A DNA stretch of 64,000 bases from Sulfurovum sp. (GTDB taxonomy: Bacteria > Campylobacterota > Campylobacteria > Campylobacterales > Sulfurovaceae): assembly GCA_027068485.1 (NCBI GenBank), contig JAMOSB010000027.1, forward strand, positions 1 to 64,000. The letters run 5' to 3'. The stretch's first letter is position 1; every line of letters begins with the position of its first letter. The notes beneath the pieces were generated by a model that did not search any database, was not told the DNA's origin, and was given only the letters and a program-made list of their open reading frames with translations. Made by a program: the position numbers and the translations under genes. This document shows positions 34,209-43,578 of this stretch, in pieces.

Positions 34209-35117
34209 TTAGTTGACGATGGTGACCTTCGTCCCTTTTTTTACCTTGGCAAAAACCGTCTGAGCTACTTTATAGGGAAGACGGATACAACCATTGGTAC
34301 CAGGGTATCGCTTGACATACTTACTTGCATGAAGCCCGATCCCTGAGCTAGTCAGACGCATCCAGTTTTTAAGTGATGCTCCGACATACTTCGCAGGAGG
34401 TCCTTTGTACTTGCGTCTATCCCCTTTGTAGACAAGTTTACCATTGCGGTAGTACTTTCCAAAGATTGTTGAGCGTTTATCGGCAATCTTCTCTTGGATA
34501 CGGAAACTCCCCTTAGGGGTACGCTTATCGCGGATCGTACGGGTATTGGGTTCGAGCTTTCGTTTGGCTCCTGTCGTACAGGGAGAGCAGAGTGCCACCT
34601 TACCATTGACATAGAGTCTGAGGCGTTGCTCTGAGATATCGACCTTGAGAGAGGTATTGTGTCCATTGGCTTGACGCAACAGTGCCACATCCTTAAAGAC
34701 CTTATAGCTTCGTCGCATATTGGTATGTTTCTTAAAGACCGCATAACAGCTACTCTTGGTACGAGGAGATTTCTTCTGTGTGATCTTAGGGAGCTTTAGA
34801 TTGCCATAGCACTCTGTAAGCTTGCGTTTGGTTCGTCCTCCAACATAGCCCGCTACGGGAGTCACCCCATAGTGTGCTTGGAACTGCTCTACCGCCTCTT
34901 GAGTCCTCTTCCCCCACTTGCCATCTACCACAAGAGAGAGTCCAAGATCACTATCTGAGTTGAGTGCGAGTTGCAGATTACGCACCTCTTGTGTATAGTT
35001 AGGACACGATTGATCCTCCGCCTCACTACACATATCATCATAGTTACGAAACGAAGTAGAGGAGAAAGAGAGTGAGAAGAGTATCAGGGGAAGTAGTAGT
35101 AGTTTAGCTAGTTGCAT
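34209..35117 (-). CDS. L,D-transpeptidase (YkuD) with peptidoglycan-binding domain
   Basis: Signal peptide (LLLLPLILFSLSFSS), then a PG_binding_1-type domain (about residues 48-100, VDGKWGKRTQEAVEQFQ) and a YkuD catalytic domain (about 165-302). The catalytic motif is HASKYVKRYPGTNGCIRLP, with nucleophilic Cys near 281. Such enzymes form 3-3 cross-links or attach proteins to peptidoglycan. The ATG at 35117 gives a normal signal peptide (302 aa); the longer frame to 35168 adds non-signal residues. Confidence 0.88.
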   Translation of the reverse strand: MQLAKLLLLPLILFSLSFSSTSFRNYDDMCSEAEDQSCPNYTQEVRNLQLALNSDSDLGLSLVVDGKWGKRTQEAVEQFQAHYGVTPVAGYVGGRTKRKLTECYGNLKLPKITQKKSPRTKSSCYAVFKKHTNMRRSYKVFKDVALLRQANGHNTSLKVDISEQRLRLYVNGKVALCSPCTTGAKRKLEPNTRTIRDKRTPKGSFRIQEKIADKRSTIFGKYYRNGKLVYKGDRRKYKGPPAKYVGASLKNWMRLTSSGIGLHASKYVKRYPGTNGCIRLPYKVAQTVFAKVKKGTKVTIVN

Positions 35118-35401
35118 TAAGACTCCAAAAGTAAGATAGGGGTATTCTACCCTATCAAGATAAATCAAAAATAAATACCTACTTAAACTTTGCTTAATTT
35201 TGAAGATTACAGGACAAAAATATCCCTAAATAGCCATTATTTCACTTCAAATACAATATCCCCCCTACCCACACATCACCTTGGCACTCGGGACAACACT
35301 TTGAGAGCGTTCGATCTGTATCCCTCCAGAAATGGCGTGTTAATGCTAAGCCAAAACCAGACATAGACTCTCCCTCAAAATCACCCTAACCAAACTTTGG
35401 C

Positions 35402-35407
35402 TATAAT
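35402..35407 (+). promoter_or_regulatory. -10 box of cysS
   Basis: TATAAT in a GGCTATAATC context, 31 bases before the cysS ATG; ribosome site AAAGG follows. The 270-bp divergent region 35168-35437 shows no other clear signal. Confidence 0.5.
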
Positions 35408-35437
35408 CACACTTATTTTCCACAAAGGTTACACCCT

Positions 35438-36838
35438 ATGCAACTCTATGACAGTGTACAGAAAACTAAACGACCGTTTGAGCCAATCCAGCCCAAGCAC
35501 GCCTCTATCTATGTCTGTGGTCCTACAGTCTATGATGATGCACACCTAGGACACGCACGCAGTGCCTTGGCATTTGATCTACTCTCTCGTACACTTCACG
35601 CCGTGGGCTACCATGTCACAATGGGTAAGAACTTCACCGATATTGATGACAAGATCATCAAAAAGGTCGAAGAGAGTGGTAAGCCTATGGATGAGATCAC
35701 CGACTACTATATTGACCGCTACCTCCAAGAGATGGATGCCCTTGGGGTACGCAGAGCCGATATCGAGCCAAAAGCCACCGAGTCCCTCGATGCCATCGAG
35801 TCGATGATACAACGCCTTCTTGATCAAAATATCGCCTACACAACCCCTAGTGGGGATGTCTACTTTGACACCTCCAGAGATAGCCACTATGGGGAGCTAT
35901 CGGGTCGCGTCGCCGAGGAGGAGGGGTCTCAAAGCCGTGTCGCACACACCCAATACAAACGCAACCCCAAGGATTTTGCCCTCTGGAAAGCCTGTAAAGG
36001 AGAGGAGGATATCTGCTTTGATATGCCATTTTCTCGGGGTCGACCAGGGTGGCATATCGAGTGTTCGGCGATGATTGAGAAGCACTTCCAAGGTGATGGG
36101 GAGTATAGTATCGATATCCACGGAGGGGGAGCTGATCTCCTCTTCCCTCACCATGAAAATGAAGCCGCACAGAGTCGCTGTAGTACAGGGCATGAGCTTG
36201 CCAAGTACTGGATGCACAACGGCTTTGTACAGATCGATGGGGAGAAGATGAGTAAATCCCTTGGCAATAGCTTCTTCCTCAAAGATGCCCTTGCCCTCTA
36301 TGATGGTGAGGTACTTCGCTACTACCTCAACTCAGTCCACTACCGCAATGACTTTAACTTCTCAGAGGAGGAGCTAGCGATCGCCAAGCGACGACTCGAC
36401 AAGCTCTACCGCCTCAAAAAACGCGTCACCCCCACCAAGCCCTCTAGTGTCAACCAAGGGTTCAAACACGCCCTACTCGAAGCGATGAAGGATGACCTCA
36501 ATATCTCTGTGGCACTCTCTATTATTGATGAGATGATCGCTACTACCAATGAGCTACTCGATAGCAACCCCAAAGATAAAGCCCTCAAAAAAGAGACCCT
36601 TGCCAATATCGCATGGATCGATACCCTCCTTGGATTTGGAGGTAAAGAGCCCTTTAGCTACTTCCAGATAGGCGTTGATGAGGCACTCAAAGCCAAGATA
36701 GAAGTCCTCATTGAGCGTCGGACTCAGGCAAAAAAGGCTAAAGATTTTGCCACCTCAGATGCGATCCGAGAGGAGCTTGTCTCACTAGGGATTGCCATTA
36801 TGGATACGGCTGAGGGGACGCTGTGGGAGCGAGCATAG
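35438..36838 (+). CDS. cysS: Cysteinyl-tRNA synthetase
   Basis: Charges tRNA-Cys. Class I signature: zinc-ligand Cys in YVCGPTVYDDAHLGHAR (about residues 26-42, HLGH as the HIGH motif) and KMSKSLGN at about 270. Metal-binding CSAMI and HHENE segments are present. 466 aa is normal length. Monocistronic as far as I can see. Confidence 0.96.
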   Translation: MQLYDSVQKTKRPFEPIQPKHASIYVCGPTVYDDAHLGHARSALAFDLLSRTLHAVGYHVTMGKNFTDIDDKIIKKVEESGKPMDEITDYYIDRYLQEMDALGVRRADIEPKATESLDAIESMIQRLLDQNIAYTTPSGDVYFDTSRDSHYGELSGRVAEEEGSQSRVAHTQYKRNPKDFALWKACKGEEDICFDMPFSRGRPGWHIECSAMIEKHFQGDGEYSIDIHGGGADLLFPHHENEAAQSRCSTGHELAKYWMHNGFVQIDGEKMSKSLGNSFFLKDALALYDGEVLRYYLNSVHYRNDFNFSEEELAIAKRRLDKLYRLKKRVTPTKPSSVNQGFKHALLEAMKDDLNISVALSIIDEMIATTNELLDSNPKDKALKKETLANIAWIDTLLGFGGKEPFSYFQIGVDEALKAKIEVLIERRTQAKKAKDFATSDAIREELVSLGIAIMDTAEGTLWERA

Positions 36839-36863
36839 ACCAAGTCTTTTATAACCCTAAAAG

Positions 36864-36872
36864 TGCTATACT
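36864..36872 (+). promoter_or_regulatory. Extended -10 promoter of the small barrel gene
   Basis: TGCTATACT, 27 bases before the ATG at 36899; ribosome site AGAAGGA follows. Confidence 0.45.
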
Positions 36873-36898
36873 CCACCCAATTTTTCAGAAGGAATTGA

Positions 36899-37390
36899 AT
36901 GCTCACTAGATTGATAGTTTTACTCTTTTTTACGGTTTCACTCTCCGCTATGGAGGCGGAGAAGTTCCCCTTTGTCGGGATTGGAGTATCGAACCAAAGT
37001 ATCGATATCTTTGATCAAAGAGACCATGAGACGACCTTCTCCTTACGCTATGGACAGCAGACAGTCGATTGGCGGACGACACTCTTCTACGAATTTCACA
37101 AGAGTGAGTATCAGAGTCTCTCCATAGAGATCGACAAGATCCTACGCGACAGACTCTTTGGTACTCCCAAAATCAGACCCTACCTAGGACTTACCCTAGG
37201 GACACTCAAGTACAAAGAGGATCTCCTCCCCGATACGAGTGGCTACTACTATGGGGGGAGTGCGGGACTTATCCTCTATGTCACCGATACCATTGATGCT
37301 GATATCAGCTACCACCACCATATCATACAAGAGATAGAGTCCCTTGATACCATCAAGGGCTTTAGCCTCTCGTTTCACTATTTTTTCTAA
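36899..37390 (+). CDS. Small outer-membrane beta-barrel protein
   Basis: A 163-aa protein with a signal peptide (about 1-18, LSAMEAE) and eight or so amphipathic strands ending in Phe (FSLSFHYFF). Resembles OmpA/OmpW-type eight-stranded barrels or periplasmic-facing porin-like proteins. No function can be assigned. It ends 15 bases before the pyrD start and may be co-transcribed. Confidence 0.68.
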   Translation: MLTRLIVLLFFTVSLSAMEAEKFPFVGIGVSNQSIDIFDQRDHETTFSLRYGQQTVDWRTTLFYEFHKSEYQSLSIEIDKILRDRLFGTPKIRPYLGLTLGTLKYKEDLLPDTSGYYYGGSAGLILYVTDTIDADISYHHHIIQEIESLDTIKGFSLSFHYFF

Positions 37391-37405
37391 TCTATGGAGC
37401 CTACT

Positions 37406-38476
37406 ATGTCACTACTCTCATACCAAACCCTCAAACCCCTACTCTTCAAACTCGATCCTGAGACTGCCCATAGCCTTGCGGGGCTTGGACTCAAATTTGC
37501 GACCAAGTGTCCCCCCCTCTCACGCTTTTTAACCAAGCGGTACTTTGTCTCTGACCCGTGCCTCACCCAACAACTCTTTGGGCGTACCTTCCAAAACCCC
37601 GTAGGATTAGGGGCAGGATTTGACAAAAATGGTGAGTATATCACCGCGATGCCGACCCTAGGCTTTGGGTTTACAGAGATCGGGACGATCACCCCCAAGC
37701 CCCAAGATGGCAACCCCAAACCTCGTCTCTTCCGCCTTATCGAAGACCGCTCAATCCAAAATGCGATGGGCTTCAACAACAAAGGGAGTGAGGCGATGCT
37801 CACCGCACTCCAGAAGATAGCGTTTTTTGACTACCCTATCGGTATCAATATCGGCAAAAACAAACTCACCTCAGAGGCTGACGCACTCGAAGACTACCGT
37901 ATCCTCTTTGAGAAGTTTAAGGGGTATGGGGACTATGTCGTGATCAATATCTCCTCCCCCAACACCCCAGGGCTAAGAGATCTCCAAAATGAGCAGTTTA
38001 TCAATGATATCTTTGCGATGGCAAAAGCGATCACCACTCAGCCTATCCTACTCAAGATAGCACCCGATATGCTCCCCCAAGATGCGATTACTCTGTGCAA
38101 GACTGCGGTAGAGGCGGGAGCCGATGGGATTATCGCGACCAATACCACCATCGACTATAGCCTCACCGATAGCCCACGCAAGCAGGACTTTGGGGGGATC
38201 TCTGGAGCGTTACTCACACAGAAGAGCTATGAGCTTTTTAGAGCAATCGCCAAAGAGCTCTATGGCAAGACCCTCCTCATCTCGGTGGGAGGGATCGACT
38301 CTGCCCAAGAGGCGTACCGACGCATCAAAGCAGGAGCCTCTCTCGTCCAGGTCTATAGTATGCTCGTCTATGAAGGGCCTCGACTCATCAAAGAGATCAA
38401 TGAGGGACTCATTCAACTACTCAAAGCAGATGGCTATACCCATATCTCAGAAGCCATCGGAAGTGACTGGAAGTAG
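37406..38476 (+). CDS. pyrD: Dihydroorotate dehydrogenase (quinone), class 2
   Basis: Membrane-associated flavoenzyme of pyrimidine synthesis. Class 2 features: hydrophobic N-terminal helices, GLGAGFDKNGE, NRMGFNN-type QNAMGFNNKG, NIGKNK, ISSPNTPGLRDLQ with the catalytic Ser position, and GGISG. 356 aa from the ATG at 37406, which has ribosome site GGAG. First gene of the block pyrD-M16-dapA-SDR-pgsA that I recall from Helicobacter. Confidence 0.94.
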   Translation: MSLLSYQTLKPLLFKLDPETAHSLAGLGLKFATKCPPLSRFLTKRYFVSDPCLTQQLFGRTFQNPVGLGAGFDKNGEYITAMPTLGFGFTEIGTITPKPQDGNPKPRLFRLIEDRSIQNAMGFNNKGSEAMLTALQKIAFFDYPIGINIGKNKLTSEADALEDYRILFEKFKGYGDYVVINISSPNTPGLRDLQNEQFINDIFAMAKAITTQPILLKIAPDMLPQDAITLCKTAVEAGADGIIATNTTIDYSLTDSPRKQDFGGISGALLTQKSYELFRAIAKELYGKTLLISVGGIDSAQEAYRRIKAGASLVQVYSMLVYEGPRLIKEINEGLIQLLKADGYTHISEAIGSDWK

Positions 38477-38482
38477 TCCAGT

Positions 38483-39811
38483 ATGTCACTATCAATCATC
38501 AAAAAAGTAGCACTTACACTACTAACCACAGGAGTCTTAATGGGCAACTCACTACCCAAGCACTTTAGCCAAACACTCGATAATGGGATGCAAGTCGTTG
38601 TCATCCCTATGGCAAACCACTCAGGTGTTATCACCACGGATATCTACTACAAAGTCGGCTCTCGCAATGAGGTGATGGGCAAGAGTGGTATGGCACATAT
38701 GCTCGAACACCTCAGCTTCAAATCCACCCATAAACTCAAAGAAGGGGAGTTTGATGAGATCGTCAAGAGCCGTGGAGGGGTCAACAACGCAGCTACAGGC
38801 TTCGATAAGACCCACTACTACATCAAGACCGCAAGCCAAAACCTCCCCATGACCCTCGAACTCTTCAGTGAGCTGATGGTCAATCTCAATCTCACCGATG
38901 AGGAGTTTCAAAAGGAGCGTGATGTCGTAGCTGAAGAGCGTCGTCTGCGTACCGACAACTCCCCCATGGGCTACCTCTACTTTAGGCTTTTTAACACCCA
39001 CTTCACCTACCACCCCTACCACTGGCTCCCTATTGGGTTTATGCACGATATCCTCTCATGGAAGATAGAGGATATCCGTAGCTTCTACCACCGCTACTAC
39101 CAACCCAACAACGCCATCCTCGTTGTCGCAGGAGATATCGACCCTGATACGGTCTTTGCAGAAGCAAAGAAGCAGTTTGGAACGATTAGCAACCCTAACA
39201 GTATCCCCAAAGTCACTGCCGTAGAACCCAAAACCGACGGAGCCAAACGGGCGATACTCCACAAGAAGAGCAACCAAGTCAACACCCTCGCTATCACCTA
39301 CAGTATCCCCAACTATGCCCATGAAGATCAAGTGGCACTCTCTGCGATTAGCCATATCCTCAGTGCGGGGAAAAGCTCCCGTTTTGAGCGTGTCTTAGTC
39401 CATGAAAAACACCTCGTCAATCAGATCTATGGCTACAATATGGAGCTTAAAGACCCTGGAGTCTTCCTCATCATGGCACTCTGTGCAGAGGGAGTCACCC
39501 CCCAACAGGTCGAAGAGGCGATACTCATAGAGCTAGAGCGACTCAAAGCGGGTGATGTGACCCAAGCGGAGCTTGACAAAGTCAAACTCAACACCAAAGC
39601 GGAGTTTATCTACTCACTAGAGAGCTCTAGCTCAGTAGCGGGACTCTATGGAGACTACCTTGTCAAGGGGAGTCTTGATCCTTTACTTGAATATGAAGAG
39701 AAATTGGATAAAATAACGCTCAAAGAGATTAGTGAAGTGGCAAAACGCTATTTTGACCACGACTACTCCACAACCGTGATACTTAAAAAACAGGAAAAAA
39801 ACCATGAGTAA
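38483..39811 (+). CDS. Periplasmic M16 zinc protease
   Basis: A 442-aa insulinase-family protease with a signal peptide (about residues 1-22). The inverted zinc motif HMLEH is at about residues 72-76 and the third ligand Glu lies in the ERRLRTDNS region. Both N- and C-terminal M16 domains are present. Its 3' end overlaps dapA by 8 bases. Confidence 0.9.
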   Translation: MSLSIIKKVALTLLTTGVLMGNSLPKHFSQTLDNGMQVVVIPMANHSGVITTDIYYKVGSRNEVMGKSGMAHMLEHLSFKSTHKLKEGEFDEIVKSRGGVNNAATGFDKTHYYIKTASQNLPMTLELFSELMVNLNLTDEEFQKERDVVAEERRLRTDNSPMGYLYFRLFNTHFTYHPYHWLPIGFMHDILSWKIEDIRSFYHRYYQPNNAILVVAGDIDPDTVFAEAKKQFGTISNPNSIPKVTAVEPKTDGAKRAILHKKSNQVNTLAITYSIPNYAHEDQVALSAISHILSAGKSSRFERVLVHEKHLVNQIYGYNMELKDPGVFLIMALCAEGVTPQQVEEAILIELERLKAGDVTQAELDKVKLNTKAEFIYSLESSSSVAGLYGDYLVKGSLDPLLEYEEKLDKITLKEISEVAKRYFDHDYSTTVILKKQEKNHE

Positions 39812-40697
39812 CTACATTACAGGTGCAACGACGGCACTGATTACGCCATTTAAAAATGGTACCCTCGATGAGGCGACCTTCGCGACCCTCATTCAAAGAC
39901 AGATCAACAACGGTATCGATGCCGTCTGCCCTGTCGGCACAACTGGAGAGAGTGCAACACTCAGCCATGACGAACACAAACGCTGTATCGAGATCGCGGT
40001 AGAGGTCTGTAGAGATACTAGCACCAAAGTCCTTGCAGGAGCAGGAAGCAACGCAACCCATGAGGCAATCGATATCGCCAAACATGCTGAAGCGTGTGGA
40101 GTCGATGCCCTCTTCTCTGTGAGTCCCTACTACAACAAACCAAGCCAAGAGGGACTCTACCAACACTACAAAGCGATCGCTAGTGCCGTCAAAGTCCCCT
40201 TTATGCTCTACAATGTCCCAGGGCGTACAGGGGTCGATATCCTCCCTGACACCGTTAAGCGACTCTTTGATGATGTAGAGAATATTATGGGGATCAAAGA
40301 GGCGACAGGGTCGATTGAACGCACCGTAGAGCTTCTTGCCAAAGTCCCTGATCTCTACCTCTTTAGTGGGGATGATGCGATCGATTTTCCAATCCTTGCG
40401 AGTGGAGGCAAAGGGGTCACTTCTGTCACCTCCAACCTCCTCCCAGACAAGAAGAGTGCCTTGGTACACAAAGCCCTTGAGGGAGATCTCAAAGGCTCTA
40501 AGATGATCAATGATGAACTCTTTGCGATCAATAAGGTACTCTTCTGTGAGAGCAACCCTATCCCTATCAAGGCAGCGATGTATATCGCAGGGCTGATTGA
40601 TACCCTAGAGTATCGTCTACCGCTTGTTGCACCCAGCACCCAAAACATGAAGAGGATCGAGTCTATCATGAAACAATACACTATAGTAGGAGCGTAA
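39804..40697 (+). CDS. dapA: 4-hydroxy-tetrahydrodipicolinate synthase
   Basis: Condenses pyruvate with aspartate semialdehyde for lysine and diaminopimelate. TTGESATL (about residues 44-51), YYNKPSQEG near 111 and the Schiff-base Lys in GIKEATGS near 165 are present. 297 aa. Overlaps the protease gene and is followed directly by the SDR gene. Confidence 0.95.
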   Translation: MSNYITGATTALITPFKNGTLDEATFATLIQRQINNGIDAVCPVGTTGESATLSHDEHKRCIEIAVEVCRDTSTKVLAGAGSNATHEAIDIAKHAEACGVDALFSVSPYYNKPSQEGLYQHYKAIASAVKVPFMLYNVPGRTGVDILPDTVKRLFDDVENIMGIKEATGSIERTVELLAKVPDLYLFSGDDAIDFPILASGGKGVTSVTSNLLPDKKSALVHKALEGDLKGSKMINDELFAINKVLFCESNPIPIKAAMYIAGLIDTLEYRLPLVAPSTQNMKRIESIMKQYTIVGA

Positions 40698-40698
40698 G

Positions 40699-41478
40699 AT
40701 GTCAAGTATGAAAGGTAAAACCGTAGTCATCACGGGAGCCACCAAAGGGATAGGAAAAGCGTGTGCGGAGAAGTTTGCACAAGAGGGTGTCAATGTCGCC
40801 TTCACCTACAACTCCAACAAAGAGATTGCCGATAGTATCGCTTCAGAGTTAGAGAGCAAGTATGGTATCAAAGCCAAAGCCTATCCACTCAATATCCTAG
40901 AGCTTGATGAGTTTAAGCCACTCTTCTTAGCCATTGATGAGGATTTTGATCGTATCGACTTCTTTGTGAGCAATGCAATGATCTATGGTCGTCCTGTGGT
41001 TGGAGGCTATGGTAAGTTTATGCGTCTCAAACCCAAAAAGGGTCTCACCAATATCTACACCGCTACGGTCGGGGCATTTGTATGTGGTTCACAAGAGGCA
41101 GCCAAACGCATGGAGAAGGTCGGAGGGGGAGCGATCGTCACCCTCAGCTCCACGGGTAACCTCATCTATATCGACAACTACGCAGGGCATGGTACCAACA
41201 AAGCAGCCGTAGAGGCGATGAGTCGTTATGCGGCGGTAGAGCTTGGTGAGATGGGTATCCGTGTCAATGCTGTCTCAGGAGGTCCTATCGATACCGATGC
41301 CCTCAAAGCCTTCACCAACTACGAAGAGGTCAAAGCAGAGACGATCAAACGCTCCGCGGTCAACCGTATGGGTAGCCCAGAGGATTTAGCAGGCTCTGTC
41401 TACTTCCTCTGTACCGATGAAGCAAGCTGGATCACAGGTCAAACCCTCGTCGTCGATGGTGGGACGACTTTCCGTTAA
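40699..41478 (+). CDS. SDR oxidoreductase with a FabL/FabI-type active site
   Basis: A 259-aa short-chain dehydrogenase. The NADP-binding GATKGIG motif is at about residues 13-19 and VSNAMIY replaces the usual NNAG. The catalytic block is YAGHGTNK: Tyr and Lys are six residues apart (Y-x6-K), the spacing of enoyl-ACP reductases FabI and FabL rather than the Y-x3-K of ordinary SDRs. This suggests a FabL-like enoyl-ACP reductase. The Helicobacter gene at the same place carries an old hydroxysteroid dehydrogenase label. It lies between dapA and pgsA, next to membrane-lipid synthesis. Confidence 0.8.
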   Translation: MSSMKGKTVVITGATKGIGKACAEKFAQEGVNVAFTYNSNKEIADSIASELESKYGIKAKAYPLNILELDEFKPLFLAIDEDFDRIDFFVSNAMIYGRPVVGGYGKFMRLKPKKGLTNIYTATVGAFVCGSQEAAKRMEKVGGGAIVTLSSTGNLIYIDNYAGHGTNKAAVEAMSRYAAVELGEMGIRVNAVSGGPIDTDALKAFTNYEEVKAETIKRSAVNRMGSPEDLAGSVYFLCTDEASWITGQTLVVDGGTTFR

Positions 41479-41503
41479 TCAAATCATAGCCATGGAGTCC
41501 AAA

Positions 41504-42067
41504 ATGTCACAAGCACAGATTGTCAATATCCCCAATATCTTGGCGTTTATTCGCCTACTGCTTGCTCCTGTGATGTTCCTCTTTCTTGTCAACCAAGAGA
41601 GTAGCCTCTTTGAGGGAATAGACCCCTCATGGCTCAACTACTTTGCGGCATTTATCTTCGTTTTGGCTTCAGCAACGGACTTCTTCGATGGCTATATTGC
41701 CCGTACTTTTGACCAGATCACTATCCTAGGCTCTATCCTCGACCCCTTAGCGGACAAGATGCTCACCCTCGCGGGCTTTTTGGGATTGATGGTCTTAGGC
41801 AGTGCCTCGCCGTGGGCGATCTTCCTCATCCTCACTCGTGAACTCTTCATTACGGGACTGCGTGTCTCCGCAGTGAGTCAAGGTCTCGATATCTCTGCCT
41901 CATGGATGGGTAAGATCAAGACTGTCACACAGATGATTGCCATTGGGTTTTTACTCATGGGCTGGGAGGGTGGTAGCCTACTCTTGTGGATTGCCGTAGC
42001 ATTAACACTCTACTCTGGCTATGAGTATGTACGAGATTTTTTCCGACACACACTCCCCTCCTCTTAG
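41504..42067 (+). CDS. pgsA: CDP-diacylglycerol-glycerol-3-phosphate 3-phosphatidyltransferase
   Basis: Membrane enzyme of phosphatidylglycerol synthesis. The CDP-alcohol phosphotransferase motif is complete: D-x2-DG-x2-AR-x8-G-x3-D-x3-D, seen in ATDFFDGYIAR to LDPLADK. About five membrane helices. I start at the ATG at 41504, with ribosome site GGAG 7 bases upstream (187 aa); a frame open upstream overlaps the SDR gene and is not needed. Confidence 0.92.
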   Translation: MSQAQIVNIPNILAFIRLLLAPVMFLFLVNQESSLFEGIDPSWLNYFAAFIFVLASATDFFDGYIARTFDQITILGSILDPLADKMLTLAGFLGLMVLGSASPWAIFLILTRELFITGLRVSAVSQGLDISASWMGKIKTVTQMIAIGFLLMGWEGGSLLLWIAVALTLYSGYEYVRDFFRHTLPSS

Positions 42068-42079
42068 GCAATTGCCTAA
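42064..42079. repeat. Perfect 16-bp palindrome after pgsA
   Basis: TTAGGCAATTGCCTAA is perfectly self-complementary and starts on the pgsA stop codon. Without a loop or T run it is a weak terminator; a protein-binding operator is also possible. Confidence 0.45.
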
Positions 42080-42113
42080 AAATCAACCATACACGCTAGC
42101 TATCTTCAACCTA

Positions 42114-42143
42114 AACTATGGTATATTCAACTATGGTATATTC
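42114..42143 (+). repeat. Exact 15-bp tandem duplication upstream of the porin
   Basis: AACTATGGTATATTC occurs twice with no gap (42114-42128 and 42129-42143). Each copy contains TGGTATATT, which resembles an extended -10 element, so the duplication may create two promoters. It lies about 30-60 bases before the porin ATG at 42173. Confidence 0.65.
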
Positions 42144-42172
42144 CCCTATACAGTTTACTATAAGGAATATAG

Positions 42173-43273
42173 ATGAAATTTACAAAACTTAGCCTCGTGG
42201 CTATCTTGGCAGTTAGTTCAACATTTGCTGCTGGAGAGATCGATTGCAATAGCAGTACAACTATCAGCGGTAAAGCGGTAGGTTACTACTACACAGATGA
42301 TACCGTTGATCTCTTTGATGAGAAGAGTTCAGAGCTTGGTACTGCAGTCACACTCGATGTCTCTCACAAACTACTCGATGGTATCACAGCCAACTTCTCA
42401 GCAGTAGGATATGCCAATCTTCTTGATGATGGTGGATATATGGAGAGTAGTGAGACAGGTGCGTTCTTCAATGTAGCCAATATCACAGCCACTTTTGGGG
42501 ATACCACACTAATCGCAGGTCGCCAACTCATCGACTCTCCAATGTTTGGTTCACTTGATTGGCTTCTTGCTCAAAGCTCATTTGAAGCCTACACCGTGCT
42601 CAATAAATCAGTTGCTGACCTGACTTTGGTAGGGACTTATGTAAGACAACACAGAGCGTTTAATGCGGGTGATACTTGGACAGATCTTACAGATATCAAT
42701 GATGGTAACAACTACGCAGTGGGTGCTGTCTATGGTGCAGGTGACATCACAGCCAACCTCTAGTACTACAATATCGATGCTGCGACCTATACACAAGTCT
42801 ATGCCGATGCTGGATATGACTTTGGTGTAGCCAAACTAGAAACACAGGTCGCAGCGACAGACTATGATGCAGGAGATGACTCTACCGCATATGCTGTTAA
42901 AGCCTCTACAGAACTCTCAGGATTTAATCTCTCAGCAGCGGTGAGTATGGTGACAGATAGAGCAGCTGGTTATGTCGATAGAGATGGTTTCTATACCAGT
43001 TCATGGAATAGATTTGCCTCTGACGCGGCAGCTACCAATGATGATACACTCTCATGGAAAGTCGGTGCCTCTACAGAGCTTTCTGGTATCAGTACTGAAG
43101 CATCATTTGCAGGCTATGGGGATGAAGGATCAGAACTTGACCTTATCGTAGGATACAACCCTACCTCAAGTGTGAGCCTCAGTTCTGTCTATAGTATGAC
43201 AGACTATGATACGGCGATATCTGCTACAGATGAAGTCAATGCCTTTGAACTTTTTGCTACTTACAGCTTCTAA
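42173..43273 (+). pseudogene. Porin-like outer-membrane protein interrupted by one amber codon
   Basis: Signal peptide (residues 1-20, AILAVSSTFAAG) followed by a ~346-residue barrel ending in Phe (ELFATYSF). The frame is open throughout except for TAG at 42761-42763 (codon 197), between ITANL and YYNIDAA. Sequence quality and strand pattern are the same on both sides, so the change is recent: one base from CAG (Gln) or TAC (Tyr). It has a good ribosome site (AAGGAA). Options are a true nonsense mutation, a sequencing error or suppression. A truncated 196-aa barrel would not fold normally. Resembles the single-chain porins of Campylobacterota. Confidence 0.75.
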
Positions 43274-43578
43274 GATAGACTTTCGTTAAACTCCCTACTG
43301 CCCCCTTCGTGGGGGTACCCTCTCCCTATAATACCCCAAGAAAACCCAACAATTTTTAAAAAAGTCTAATTCTCCAAATTCCAAATTTAGATAAAATTAG
43401 ACAATAAAAAGAAGGGTAAAGTATGAGTAGAAACAAGACTACATACAGTAAAAGAGTACAATGATAATTATGAAAATTCTAATGAAATTACGGTGTAAGA
43501 TGATTGATTTGGAAGGGAATTAGATTTTTTTAAATTGTCTTGACTTTTGGGGTAGGATACCGTCCCGATAATCCAATG
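43274..43578. other. Porin-lpxH intergenic region with hairpin and a 13-codon frame
   Basis: This 305-bp stretch holds a CCCCC-ttcgt-GGGGG hairpin (43301-43315) that could end porin transcription, then AT-rich sequence. A well-formed ribosome site (AGAAGGG) precedes ATG at 43423, opening a 13-codon frame (MSRNKTTYSKRVQ). That peptide resembles the very beginning of IS3-type OrfA transposases, but nothing after it does. A decayed gene start is possible; otherwise I see nothing. Confidence 0.4.

Noticed and set aside
39783-40469. Minus-strand open frame of 228 codons across dapA
   Set aside because: Fully overlaps dapA, whose catalytic motifs and overlap with its neighbours are clear; no start signals.
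42761-42763. Pyrrolysine or programmed read-through at the porin TAG
   Set aside because: No PylT/PylS or read-through element is visible, porins are not known to use it and the following bases show no special context; a mutation or read error is simpler.
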